Shown here: one piece after another, positions 55,870 to 64,000 of the stretch | Numbering within the stretch: position 1 is the first letter of the stretch | Layout: every line of letters starts with the position of its first letter | Assembly: GCA_022539475.1 (NCBI GenBank) | Contig: VCMS01000074.1 | Coordinates: 1 to 64,000 of the forward strand | Length of the DNA: 64,000 bases | Direction: 5' to 3' | Origin: Gracilaria domingensis | Lineage: Eukaryota; Rhodophyta; Florideophyceae; Gracilariales; Gracilariaceae | Program-made: the position numbers and the translations under genes | The notes under the pieces: generated by a model | Told to the model about the DNA's origin: nothing | Databases searched by the model: none | What the model saw: the letters and a program-made list of their open reading frames with translations, nothing else

Positions 55870-57090
55870 GGGAATGGTTACAGTTGCCCGGGCCACTTTA
55901 AAAAATTATATTACCCCTTTGTCAAGCGCGGCTTACAGGGCGACCATAACGCTTATAGTCGCCCAAGTTCAAAAACTTTTTGCATTCAATTATTTAGAAA
56001 AGCATTTGTTCCTCGCCGAAACAGTAGTTCACAGCCGTGCTGTGCACTCGAGACACATGAAAAGCGCGCACGTCTACCTCAGACAAGATGAAGGCGGCAA
56101 AACTCCTCTTGGGTGACTTCCTTTTCCATACTGCTGTTGCGCGTCCATCGACGGGCAAGTTTGCACCAAAGCGTGTACCATCTTTACAAAACAGGTCGAT
56201 CAAATATTTTTTGAACATTGACCATTAAAAAGAATCTTTGCTTGATTGGAGTATTTCAATGCATTTTAAGACTTACGGTAGTGAGTTTAGATGGCAAGGG
56301 CTCTCGGCTGGGCATTTGCAGCAAACTTCACGTACATGTCTTGAACGCACATCTGAAAGTGTCAAGATGACATTGCAGAATTTACCAAGAAAAAGAAACA
56401 GTTCAAAACCGAGGCCTTCCGTTTGTGAAGCAAACAATAAGAGTACATATGTGGCACTTATTTGTTCTTCATAAAAATATCGAAAGGCTCGAGAGATAAT
56501 AATAATGTGCATGCCGCACTTACTGCAAATTGGATGCAAGCTTCGAAGTTCTCGTAGACCATGCTCCGCACTGCTTTTGCGGCGTATGACTTAAGCCTGG
56601 CAACTTCAATCATGGCCATCAAGCCCGGGAAGGAAGGCTTTTTCCGTAAACTCTCTAAATCACAAACGTATGTCAAAGGTCTCTGATTTCACAGTGCTTG
56701 CTCTAACCAGCCTAAACGCGATCGAGGAACAGGCCACGAGGCGAAGCTCGTTCACATTACATGTTGTAATACATATGTTTGCGTTCATGGACGTCGTGAG
56801 ACGAGGGCCTGGTTCGAAGGGACTGTGGCCCGGTCGCAGCATTCATTCTACAACATTGTAGTTGTTGTGCCCCAATCAGGTTTTAAGGAATGCGCATAGA
56901 TTTCAAACTAGCCGTTGCAGTTTGAACGTGGCAAAAGTGCCATTTGGCTGTATCCTACGGCGACATGGTTTAATTCTGTAAAACTCCTGCTTTTCAGGGC
57001 GCATATATCGGTTATATGCGCCCGAAATCTCAGTGCTACCTTGGGGGTGATATAACTGTTATAAGCACCCGGGCGAACATAACCGTACCC
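55870..57090. mobile_element. DNA transposon with GGGWAYGGTTA TIRs and mirrored 27-bp palindromes
   Basis: The left end GGGAATGGTTACAGTTGCCC and the right end (read inward GGGTACGGTTATGTTCGCCC) are imperfect TIRs that extend into similar AT-rich sequence. A 27-bp imperfect palindrome lies 68 bp inside the left end (55938-55964) and another 67 bp inside the right end (56997-57023). A third terminus of the family is at 40979. I see no clear target duplication. The interior has no transposase, but on the minus strand there are protein-like, possibly spliced segments (56676-56290), perhaps captured host sequence. Confidence 0.6.
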
Positions 57091-57881
57091 ATCAACTCCC
57101 GATTAGTTGCTGGCCTAGCATCATCCACGTAGTCCAGGCTGTTCTGAACAACTCCAGCCTTTCCCGTCTAGGCGATCGCTGTCCACTTACAGTCTTCACC
57201 GGCCACAAACAAGACATTCCACTAAGTGCTATCACCTGTACTGTTGGCCGGAAGACTAAAGTGTTTGACATTCAGAACATTCAGGAATTGCAACGATCCT
57301 CTATTGACGCAACTCAAAGAGCTCTTAACAACATGCACAAAGATGTCGCGACACGTTCTACTAAGAAGAGACAGCAGGTCGTTGACTCCCATAACCGGAA
57401 AACCAACGTCAAGGCTGTCATCTTTACAGAGGGAGACTATGTGTTACGAGGTGTTCGTCGACAAGATCGTTCTCGAAAGCCGTCTCTGAAATGGCTGGGG
57501 CCTTTTCGCGTTCTGGAATGCCGATCTGGATATTTATTTTTGATCGAATCACTACTAGATCAGAGTAAAATGGAAGTGCATGGACGAAGATTGAAGCTAT
57601 TTCGAAATAAGGATTTCCAGGTTTCGCAAGAGCTTATAGACCACCTTGCCTATTAGGAAGGAGAATTCTTGGTAATCGACCACTTTCTTGGCATACGTCG
57701 AAGGAAAGGCTGTGCTGAATTGCAAGTCAAATGGCGTGGATTCACCGCTGAGGAGACGGACTGGGTCAGTCTGGAATCACTGAGAGAAGATGTACCGGGA
57801 CTTGTCAAAGAATATCTTACAGAGACAACTGAGACAGGCAGACCGCGACAACGCTCTATCATCGCCTCACTCTCCAGGTAA
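57091..57881 (+). pseudogene. Ty3/gypsy chromovirus 3' fragment: integrase end plus chromodomain
   Basis: Starts inside integrase (CWPSIIHVVQAVLNN...RLGDRCPLTVFTGHKQ), continues through DVATRSTKKRQQVVDSHN and the GPY/F-type module WLGPFRVLECRSGYLFLIESLL, and reaches TAG at 57654-57656. In the same frame a chromodomain follows: FLGIRRRKGCAELQVKWRGFTAEETDWVSLESL..DVPGLVKEYL. The upstream pol is missing and the fragment abuts the 55870-57090 element. One amber separates integrase from the chromodomain; a dead 3' end is most likely. Confidence 0.7.
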
Positions 57882-57917
57882 CTGCTCTTCGTTTCCACCT
57901 CGTCAGTTACGGGACGC

Positions 57918-58877
57918 TGTTGTAAACAGTGGGCATTGCTGGAGCGCTGGAATCGCCTGAAATATGCATATTGTGAGCGTCATTTTTGGGCGGAATGACG
58001 CGGGTGGTGACAAACCCGAGGAGAGCAACAAAGATTGTTCGAGAGTACCAGCCTAAACGGCGAAAGACGATAGTGTAGCTCAGCGATAGGGACAGCCCAG
58101 AACAACAGAAACAGAGCAACACACCCGGTAACCAACGTGTCTCGAAAGCCCACAGCCAGGTGGAGCGACAACAGGAAGGTACCACGGTAATGCAAGACAC
58201 GGCCCGAGTTCGTGAAGGGAACGAGGGCGTTCGAATAGTAAAGAAGGTCGCAATGTGCGAACGAGCCCAACAGAGGGCGCCACACTGCAACTTCAGGAAA
58301 GGTGGCGGGAGACCGAGCCGCCAGTAAAGAGGAAAGAGGGAGGAAAGGTTGGTGGCAGGGAAGCACAGACCGTGCTGAGGGGAAATGGTGGGTGCCAAAA
58401 GGAGGAGGTGGAAGTCGACGACGAAGAAGGGGAAGAAACAGTTTGCAAAGGTTGAGGGGGAGGGTCGTCGAGAGAGAGTGGTCTACCCGAGCCGAGTTAG
58501 TGGTGAGGTCTCGAGCTCGGGGGTTTATATAGAAAGCTGAACTTGAGATATAGTCTGACGTGGCGTGTTCTTTCTATTCTACACCTAGAAAGAATGGAGT
58601 TATTTCCGTGACGTTTCTCTAAAGTGAGTACATGATCGGTCTTCCATGTCGGGGTGTTGTCCGACTCCATTACACGCTATGATGTATGTACCTGTGACGG
58701 CGTTATGTTATTCGAATATTGGTCAATGTCCCCTTGGTCCCCCAGTTACCCAGGTATGCCCTATCAAAGTCCTGTGCCGACTGTCGCGAACCAGGATAAA
58801 TGTCTTTCCACCCGATGCTCTGCCACTAGTTTTCCGTTCCTCACGATCCCGATCTTAGTTACTTTTCTCCGTTGAAC
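57918..58877. other. Possible LTR / leader after the chromovirus fragment
   Basis: A TG-starting boundary (TGTTGTAAACAGTG) lies 37 bp after the pol stop, and a TATA-like TTTATATAG lies at about 58523. A matching CA end and target duplication were not found, so the limits are uncertain. The next open frame begins at 58878. Confidence 0.3.
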
Positions 58878-59309
58878 ATGTCGGCCAAGCAAGTTCTGAC
58901 TATGGTTACTGATGATGATACGAACCATTCTGGTGTTCCCCATATGCCTTCAACAGTGATAGAGCGCGAAGCTGAAGAGGTTGATAGTGATGCCGTTGCA
59001 AAGGAGGAGGCGGAAGCGGACTCCGATACTGATATCGAGGAGAGAATTGAGGCCGAAATTGCAGACTTCAAGCTCGTCTTGTATCGCCTGTTGTCCGGCG
59101 AAGCGAGGGAGGCTGCCAACCTTTACAAAGGTATCCGGGCTTTGCCGGCTTTGTTTGTGCGAGGTTTGGGCTTTGGTCTTACGCTCTCTGCCTTAGCGCG
59201 GCGCTCACGCGGTGCCGTCGTCTTTGGGTCTTCATCGGAAGGTAAAAGGGCTTCTTTGGCGAGTTCCGCTTCTTCAATTTCTTCGTCCGAATTCATGTGG
59301 GCGACGTAG
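58878..59309 (+). CDS. Hypothetical acidic protein, possible gag N terminus
   Basis: 144 residues: MSAKQVLTMVTDDD start, an acidic stretch (EREAEEVDSDAVAKEEAEADSDTD), then a helical part (IEERIEAEIADFKLVLYRLLSGEAREAANLYKGI) and a hydrophobic, Ser-rich tail. It lies about 1 kb after a chromovirus pol end, where a gag would sit if a second element followed a shared LTR, but no zinc knuckle is present. The opposite strand also has acidic open frames (59386-59123), so the coding strand is not certain. No family recognised. Confidence 0.35.
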   Translation: MSAKQVLTMVTDDDTNHSGVPHMPSTVIEREAEEVDSDAVAKEEAEADSDTDIEERIEAEIADFKLVLYRLLSGEAREAANLYKGIRALPALFVRGLGFGLTLSALARRSRGAVVFGSSSEGKRASLASSASSISSSEFMWAT

Positions 59310-60009
59310 AGTAATATCACCCCAACGGGGTGACGAACGGAGTGCGCGTGGTAGGGGATCGTCGGGATTTCGATAGGGGTGCGCAACTTTTGGAAGCACC
59401 CCTCTGGTAGGGACGCTATAATCTGCTGGCTGCTCCTGCTTTGCAGTAACTGCGCAGCAAGGTTTGGGCTAAGTTGGTCTTGTTCGATGCTGGTATGGGT
59501 GGGGGGTCAGACGAAGTGGAGGAATCTCAAGAGTGGCTCACAGATCTATTAAATACCCCAAACTGGCTCGCGGCTACCGTGAAGCAATCTACGTGGTAGC
59601 AGCGAGCCAGTTCGACGTAATACTAACCGCAAGGTTATTTGTAACGTCCAAAAGTACGTTTTGTTTGCGCCGCAGCTTTGCCGTAGTTTTGGTACCCAAC
59701 CCCTAAGGCTCACAACAAACTTCATGAAACAGAAATGCTCACAAATACTCGTACACGTTTGGTGCTACGTTTGCTGAAATCTTCACAAACCTCCTGTGTG
59801 CGTAAGCTCTGTAGTGTCGCCAGCGCCCCTGTCGCCAAGAAACAGAAAACAGGAGACGGGGCATCGAGCCAGTCAGTTGCGACTTGATTCAACCTGTGCT
59901 GAATGTTGAGGCTGCCGCGTGGCTTTGCTTCTTGCGCGATGCTTCTGCCTTTCCAATAAACTTCCCCTGCTTGCGGCGATATGCGGCGCCACCTCTCTTC
60001 TCCTTCTGT
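59310..60009. other. Intergenic, nothing firm
   Basis: No supportable gene. It includes an inverted pair AACTGGCTCGC/GCGAGCCAGTT (about 59560-59611). A possible left limit of the gypsy 3' LTR is TGTGTGCGTAAG at about 59795; this is speculative. Confidence 0.35.
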
Positions 60010-60295
60010 GCCGCGCGCTACGCGCGGCGTCTTTCATCACCGCCGCGCGACAGCGCGCGGCACTCTTCATTCCGCACCGCGCAGCGCTGCGCGGCGCTCT
60101 TCATTCTGCGCCGCACAGCTCTGCGCGGCGCTTCCCAACGCCCCGCGGGAGCGCGCGGCGCATTTCCTTCTACGCCGCGCGACAGCGCGTGGCGTACCTC
60201 ATTCTGCGCCGCGCAGCGGTGCGCGGCGCCCGGCGGCTGTGGCGCGCGATGATGCGCGACGCCTTCCTGAAGCGCCGCGCAACGCTGCGCGGCGC
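60010..60295. repeat. Array of about nine GC-rich hairpins
   Basis: Stems at 60010-60028 (GCCGCGCG-CTA), 60042-60061, 60077-60094, 60108-60131, 60143-60158, 60174-60193, 60207-60230, 60244-60259 and 60272-60295. They are about 20 nt each, spaced by pyrimidine-rich linkers such as TCTTCATTC. Several stems are perfect 8-10 bp; loops vary (CTA, ACAG, GCGG, ACGC). The array lies just beyond the 3' end of the gypsy pol, probably inside its LTR. Confidence 0.85.
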
Positions 60296-60471
60296 TCGGT
60301 GTGTTGGATGAGGGCGCAGCTTCTTGCCGTCGCCCTCATCTCTTCTTCCGCTGAGCTGGAAAAATTCTTGGGGGGGTGTCCCAGAGAATTCCTTGGACAC
60401 ATCCCCCCGCAAACGCCACCACACACTCCCCCTCTGAGCGGTCGCTACGCCTGGGCGACCAAGAGTCCCGG
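60296..60471 (-). other. 3' end of gypsy element: candidate polypurine tract and LTR edge
   Basis: On the minus strand a purine run (AGAGGGGGAG, + strand about 60426-60435) is followed by TGTGTGGTGG, the pattern of polypurine tract then LTR start. This puts the LTR edge near 60425, with the hairpin array inside the LTR. The second LTR is outside the window, so this cannot be verified here. Confidence 0.4.
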
Positions 60472-63400
60472 TTATGAACGAGGTGGCAAAGGCCCGTCCC
60501 TTGAAACCTCCTCGGTAGTATACCTGAAAGGATAGGAAGGTTCAGTGTACTCAGGATCCGGTTCGAACTCAACAGGGAACTCTTCATGGCGTTCAATCCG
60601 GCGAATATACTCATCGACTTGTTCTTCATGCGTTGCTGCGGGTGGTAAATGTCCGTATTTTCCAATAACATAGTGATAGATAAAGAAGATTGTCCTATCC
60701 GCACCAAGGCGGTTCATTTGTGGGTGTAGCCTCCTAGCCAGCCTGCCCAACATGACGTGCGCATACTGCGTGAAGTATTGGCCGTAAATTAAGTGAATGC
60801 TTAAGCACAGATGAAAGCAATTCCACACAATGCGATGCTTCTCCCAATTTTCACAATCCAGTGGAGAAAGCCAATTCTCAAGTGTACGCCCACCAACTTC
60901 TACTTGTAAGTAATTCACATCTTGATTGTAGACTTCGTAGTCAACGATTATTGGCATTGCAAGAAGAGCTGGCGTTATCGGAGTAGTTTCGTTAACCTGA
61001 AGAGGAGGGGGCACGTCGCCACGATCTTGATCGTATCCCAAATCTATCTCAAAGGCGTCACCTCTCTCAATACGCTGTAGGAAGTTAGACACTTCTACGG
61101 CGTAGGTTCGTTGGGACTGAAGGTGTCCATAGCGGGCCACCGCGAAATGATAGTAATAGAAGACGAAACTTTGTCCCACGAGCGGAAGGATGAGAGGGTT
61201 AACCCTTCCTGTTAGCGCAACGAGCCTGGCAAGAAGATCTTCTGTTAAGTAGGGGCCGTGAAGCTTGAAAGCGCCCAAGTAGATATGCAAGAGGTTCCAC
61301 GCGATTCTCTGTCGACCATTATCACTCGTGTTGATAGGGGCGAGCCAATCTGACAGTCTCCATCCCGCCACAATGATTCTGAGATAATCGGCAGGGGGTC
61401 TGATTGGATTTGGCCCTCCTAGTACGACAACGGGGCAGGCGGCTTCGGGCTGATCATACCGAACTGGTCGGTCAACTAAGTGCCTTGGCCTAGAGTGGTA
61501 GGGTCTCAAGCGCCTCGCGTGTATACCTCTTCTTGACATACGTCGGTGGGGAGAAACCAACATGTACCGGGGGTGACTTGCTCGTACGATGTGACATGGT
61601 CCATAGAACTTCGACTTGAACGCTGGCCATTTCACTGAGGGGTTCAGGGCTTCCCCACGCATGACCAGAACTTGGTCTCCAACGGCAAATCTATGCCCGT
61701 AACGTTCATCGTCCTGTCGATGAGGTTGTCGTAGCACGCGTGTGGCTCTCCCAATGGTGGAGGCTTGAAGTTCTACTTCACGATGATCATGAGAAGGATG
61801 GGTTATTAGTGAAGGCGGGTCAGACGAGTGCATGCGTGGGCGTACTCCGAACATGAGCTGGAACGGAGAGTATCCTTCTGTCATCTGCCTAGTGCGGTAA
61901 CCATATAGGATCTCAGGAAGCGCTTCGTCCCAGTCAACATTCTGGTCATGTATAGTCTTAGATATAGCCCTCTTGATAGTTCCCACCATCCTTTCTGCGC
62001 GTCCATTAGACATTGGCGCGTATGCAAGCACCGGCTTCATTGATATTTTGTGACGCATCAGATATGCCTGTACACTTGACGCCAGGAAGGAGGTGGCATT
62101 GTCGGAAACGATAGTTCTAGGATAGCCAAAGAGCGAAACGATCTCCCGTCTGACAAAGTTGACAACGTCGACAGCAGTAGACGTTCGGGATGCCACGGCG
62201 ATTGGCCAGCCAGTGAGATGCTCCACACCTATGAGTAGGAACCTGTTTCTGCTGTTAGTCACTCTAAGGGGCCCCGCAAAGTCGATTGAGAACGTGTGAA
62301 ATATGTTCGTCAAAGGAGCTCGCTGACCGGCTTGATAAGCAAGGAAAGGCCCCATGAACTGACAACCCGAACAGCTTTTGACATAATCAGTGACGTCTGA
62401 ATATATATTTGGCCACCAGAATCGATCAGTTATGTGCCTTCTTGTTGCTCTCACATCCCAGTGTCCAAGATCATCATGGAAGGTTCTTAGGAGCGGAAGT
62501 CTCTCGTCTATGGCAGGAACCAACCGCAATTCAGATCTAATTCTGCGGTATAATTGACCATTCCAAACCATAAACTTCTTCGCATTCCTCTTCACCGCCC
62601 CTCTAAGCTTTGAGTTGGGCTCTTCCATAGGCATTTGACCCAAGTAACGGCCAATGTTTGCATAATACGGTTCAAGACCAGCAAATACGCCATCGTCAGG
62701 AGTAGAGACTACTGTCGCCGCGTCCAGATCCTCATGAACATCTGGAGTGGAGTAGCGAGAGAGATAGTCGGCAGCACAATTCTTGTCTCCAGAACGATAA
62801 ACGATCTCGAACTCGTACTCAGATAGGAAATCAAGCCACTGAGCCAGTCGTCCATGTATATCTTTCTTCTGAAATGCATATTTCAAAGCTTGGTGATCTG
62901 TTACTAACTGAAATGGTTGCGAGCCAAGCAGGTAAAGTCGGAACTTCTTCAATGCAAAGATGACTGCCAATGCTTCTTGTTCGCAAACTGAATAATTCCT
63001 CTCGGCGGCTGTCATGGTTCGGCTGGCATATTGAATAGGGTGAAACATCCCATCTGCTTTCTTCTGGGCTAGGACTACACCTAGGGCCACCGATGAGGCA
63101 TCAGTTTCGACTCGGAAGGGGCTTTCGAAATCGGGAGAAGCCAACAATGGTGGGCTGGTTAGCTTTTCTTTCAAGTCATGAAAAGCCTTCAGCATCTGAT
63201 CATTGAACTCAAGCTTCCGATTTCCTGATGTTGATGCGTGTAGAACAGCTGAAGTTGTAGCGAAATGCGTGATAAATCTCCGGTAATAACCCGCTAGACC
63301 GAGAAAGCTCCTCAGCTCAGTTGTAGTGGTAGGAATTGGGGCTGCACGGATGGCTTCGATTTTCTTCATATCTACCGAAATTCCATCGTGATCCACCACA

Positions 63401-64000
63401 TGTCCGAGGAGTTCGATCCTGGGTTGGGCAAAGTCGCATTTAGAAATCTTCAACTTCAATCCATAAGAAGCAACAGTCTTCAGCACAACTTTCACATGAT
63501 TGACGTGCTCCTCCAAACTTTTCGAGAAAATCACAACATCATCAAGATAGACTCTGACGAAGGGGAATGAAGTAAGGATAGAGTCCATCATTCTCTGAAA
63601 AGTGGATGGTGCATTCATCAATCCAAATGGCATGACTTCAAATTGGAAAGTGCCCTGGCGACAGACGAATGCAGTCATCTCTTTGCATCTAGGTGACACC
63701 CTGATTTGCCAGTAGCCAGAGAAGAGATCAAGAGTAGTGTAAGACGAACATCCGCCCAAGTCATCGAAGATCTGCTCAGTATGGGGCAAAGGCCATCTGT
63801 CCGCTTTCATTTCTCGATTCAAGGCTCGGTAGTCAACACAGAATCTTGGTTTGCCATCCTTTTTGGTCGCTATGACGATCGGAAATGACCATGGAGATGT
63901 ACACGGTTTGATTATGCCCGCATCAAGCATCTTATCTAACTCCTTCCTGACAACGTCGTCATGTCGTGGAGGAAGTCTACGGACCTTTGAATGTATCGGT
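60472..64000 (-). CDS. Ty3/gypsy pol (RT-RNase H-integrase) with a duplicated C-terminal domain; 5' end outside window
   Basis: Reads leftward and is open to the window edge (upstream residues include VRRLPPRHDDVVRKELDKML). Numbering from Met at 63930: RT with FCVDYRALN (30-38) and VYLDDVVIF (127-135); RNase H with ETDASSVALG (275-284) and VTDHQAL (343-349); integrase zinc site H485, H490, C520, C523; core D550, D610, E646 (DD35E spacing); GPY/F-type module at about 773-795. After it, instead of a chromodomain, come two related ~117-residue blocks (848-964 and 1006-1123), each with W-LS-WL-P-----------R--WN--H--L, a Y-rich FYYYHFA/FIYHYVI segment followed by -RYGHL or -KYGHL, and (L/I)-RIER--. 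No stops: the copy looks young. Protease and gag lie beyond 64000. Confidence 0.9.
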   Translation of the reverse strand, partial: PIHSKVRRLPPRHDDVVRKELDKMLDAGIIKPCTSPWSFPIVIATKKDGKPRFCVDYRALNREMKADRWPLPHTEQIFDDLGGCSSYTTLDLFSGYWQIRVSPRCKEMTAFVCRQGTFQFEVMPFGLMNAPSTFQRMMDSILTSFPFVRVYLDDVVIFSKSLEEHVNHVKVVLKTVASYGLKLKISKCDFAQPRIELLGHVVDHDGISVDMKKIEAIRAAPIPTTTTELRSFLGLAGYYRRFITHFATTSAVLHASTSGNRKLEFNDQMLKAFHDLKEKLTSPPLLASPDFESPFRVETDASSVALGVVLAQKKADGMFHPIQYASRTMTAAERNYSVCEQEALAVIFALKKFRLYLLGSQPFQLVTDHQALKYAFQKKDIHGRLAQWLDFLSEYEFEIVYRSGDKNCAADYLSRYSTPDVHEDLDAATVVSTPDDGVFAGLEPYYANIGRYLGQMPMEEPNSKLRGAVKRNAKKFMVWNGQLYRRIRSELRLVPAIDERLPLLRTFHDDLGHWDVRATRRHITDRFWWPNIYSDVTDYVKSCSGCQFMGPFLAYQAGQRAPLTNIFHTFSIDFAGPLRVTNSRNRFLLIGVEHLTGWPIAVASRTSTAVDVVNFVRREIVSLFGYPRTIVSDNATSFLASSVQAYLMRHKISMKPVLAYAPMSNGRAERMVGTIKRAISKTIHDQNVDWDEALPEILYGYRTRQMTEGYSPFQLMFGVRPRMHSSDPPSLITHPSHDHREVELQASTIGRATRVLRQPHRQDDERYGHRFAVGDQVLVMRGEALNPSVKWPAFKSKFYGPCHIVRASHPRYMLVSPHRRMSRRGIHARRLRPYHSRPRHLVDRPVRYDQPEAACPVVVLGGPNPIRPPADYLRIIVAGWRLSDWLAPINTSDNGRQRIAWNLLHIYLGAFKLHGPYLTEDLLARLVALTGRVNPLILPLVGQSFVFYYYHFAVARYGHLQSQRTYAVEVSNFLQRIERGDAFEIDLGYDQDRGDVPPPLQVNETTPITPALLAMPIIVDYEVYNQDVNYLQVEVGGRTLENWLSPLDCENWEKHRIVWNCFHLCLSIHLIYGQYFTQYAHVMLGRLARRLHPQMNRLGADRTIFFIYHYVIGKYGHLPPAATHEEQVDEYIRRIERHEEFPVEFEPDPEYTEPSYPFRYTTEEVSRDGPLPPRS

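Noticed and set aside
1-64000. tRNA or rRNA genes
   Set aside because: I saw no cloverleaf with A/B-box pattern and no rRNA core sequence; a dedicated scan could still find a degenerate one.

Overview
The window is eukaryotic nuclear DNA, probably from an intron-poor, transposon-rich alga or protist. A florideophyte red alga is my best guess, but nothing in the sequence proves it. Evidence for a eukaryote: a 1341-residue NB-ARC/WD40 protein, a type II membrane glycosyltransferase, Harbinger, hAT-like and Ty3/gypsy transposons, solo-LTR debris, and long spacers without operons. Genes D, the gypsy pol and the Harbinger transposase are long and open under the standard code, so stops elsewhere are real lesions or sequence errors.

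Region 1 (1-37.8 kb) is a cluster of one gene family: NB-ARC ATPase plus C-terminal WD40 propeller, an NLR-like architecture. Six copies are visible. X (N-terminal fragment), A and B lie on the minus strand at the left; E, C and D lie on the plus strand at the right. The two sets face away from each other around an unsequenced gap (14362-14752). Only D is intact. A has one frameshift in a G run and C has one amber codon just after Walker B. B, X and E carry many small indels, worst near the gap and the window edge, so sequencing error may contribute. A 3.4-kb spacer is repeated almost unchanged between X and A, between A and B, and inverted between C and D. A diverged spacer type precedes E and C. 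One E-C spacer holds an 871-bp hAT-like element with an 8-bp target duplication and a paralogous empty site. The other insertion there is a hAT-like composite with a solo LTR inside it.

Region 2 (37.8-47.2 kb) holds single-copy-looking genes: a GT-A (GT8-like) glycosyltransferase, a broken dsRNA-binding / 3'-5' exonuclease-like gene, and two tandem paralogous two-TM proteins. Region 3 (47.2-52 kb) holds a DDE transposase fragment, a gag-like reading frame with several in-frame stops, an array of about twelve short hairpins, and a decayed PH-AGC protein kinase.

Region 4 (52-64 kb) is transposon territory: a PIF/Harbinger element (intact transposase, convergent decayed second gene, 104-bp palindrome between them), a 1.2-kb DNA element with a distinctive TIR and mirrored 27-bp palindromes, a chromovirus 3' fragment, a GC-rich hairpin array, and the 3' part of a Ty3/gypsy pol.

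The best candidates for something new are: (i) the NB-ARC-WD40 array, whose nearly identical paralogs differ mainly at the putative ligand-contact positions of the propeller; (ii) a duplicated ~117-residue domain of unknown function fused to the C terminus of the gypsy pol; (iii) three unrelated arrays of tandem perfect hairpins; and (iv) the TIR/palindrome transposon family.
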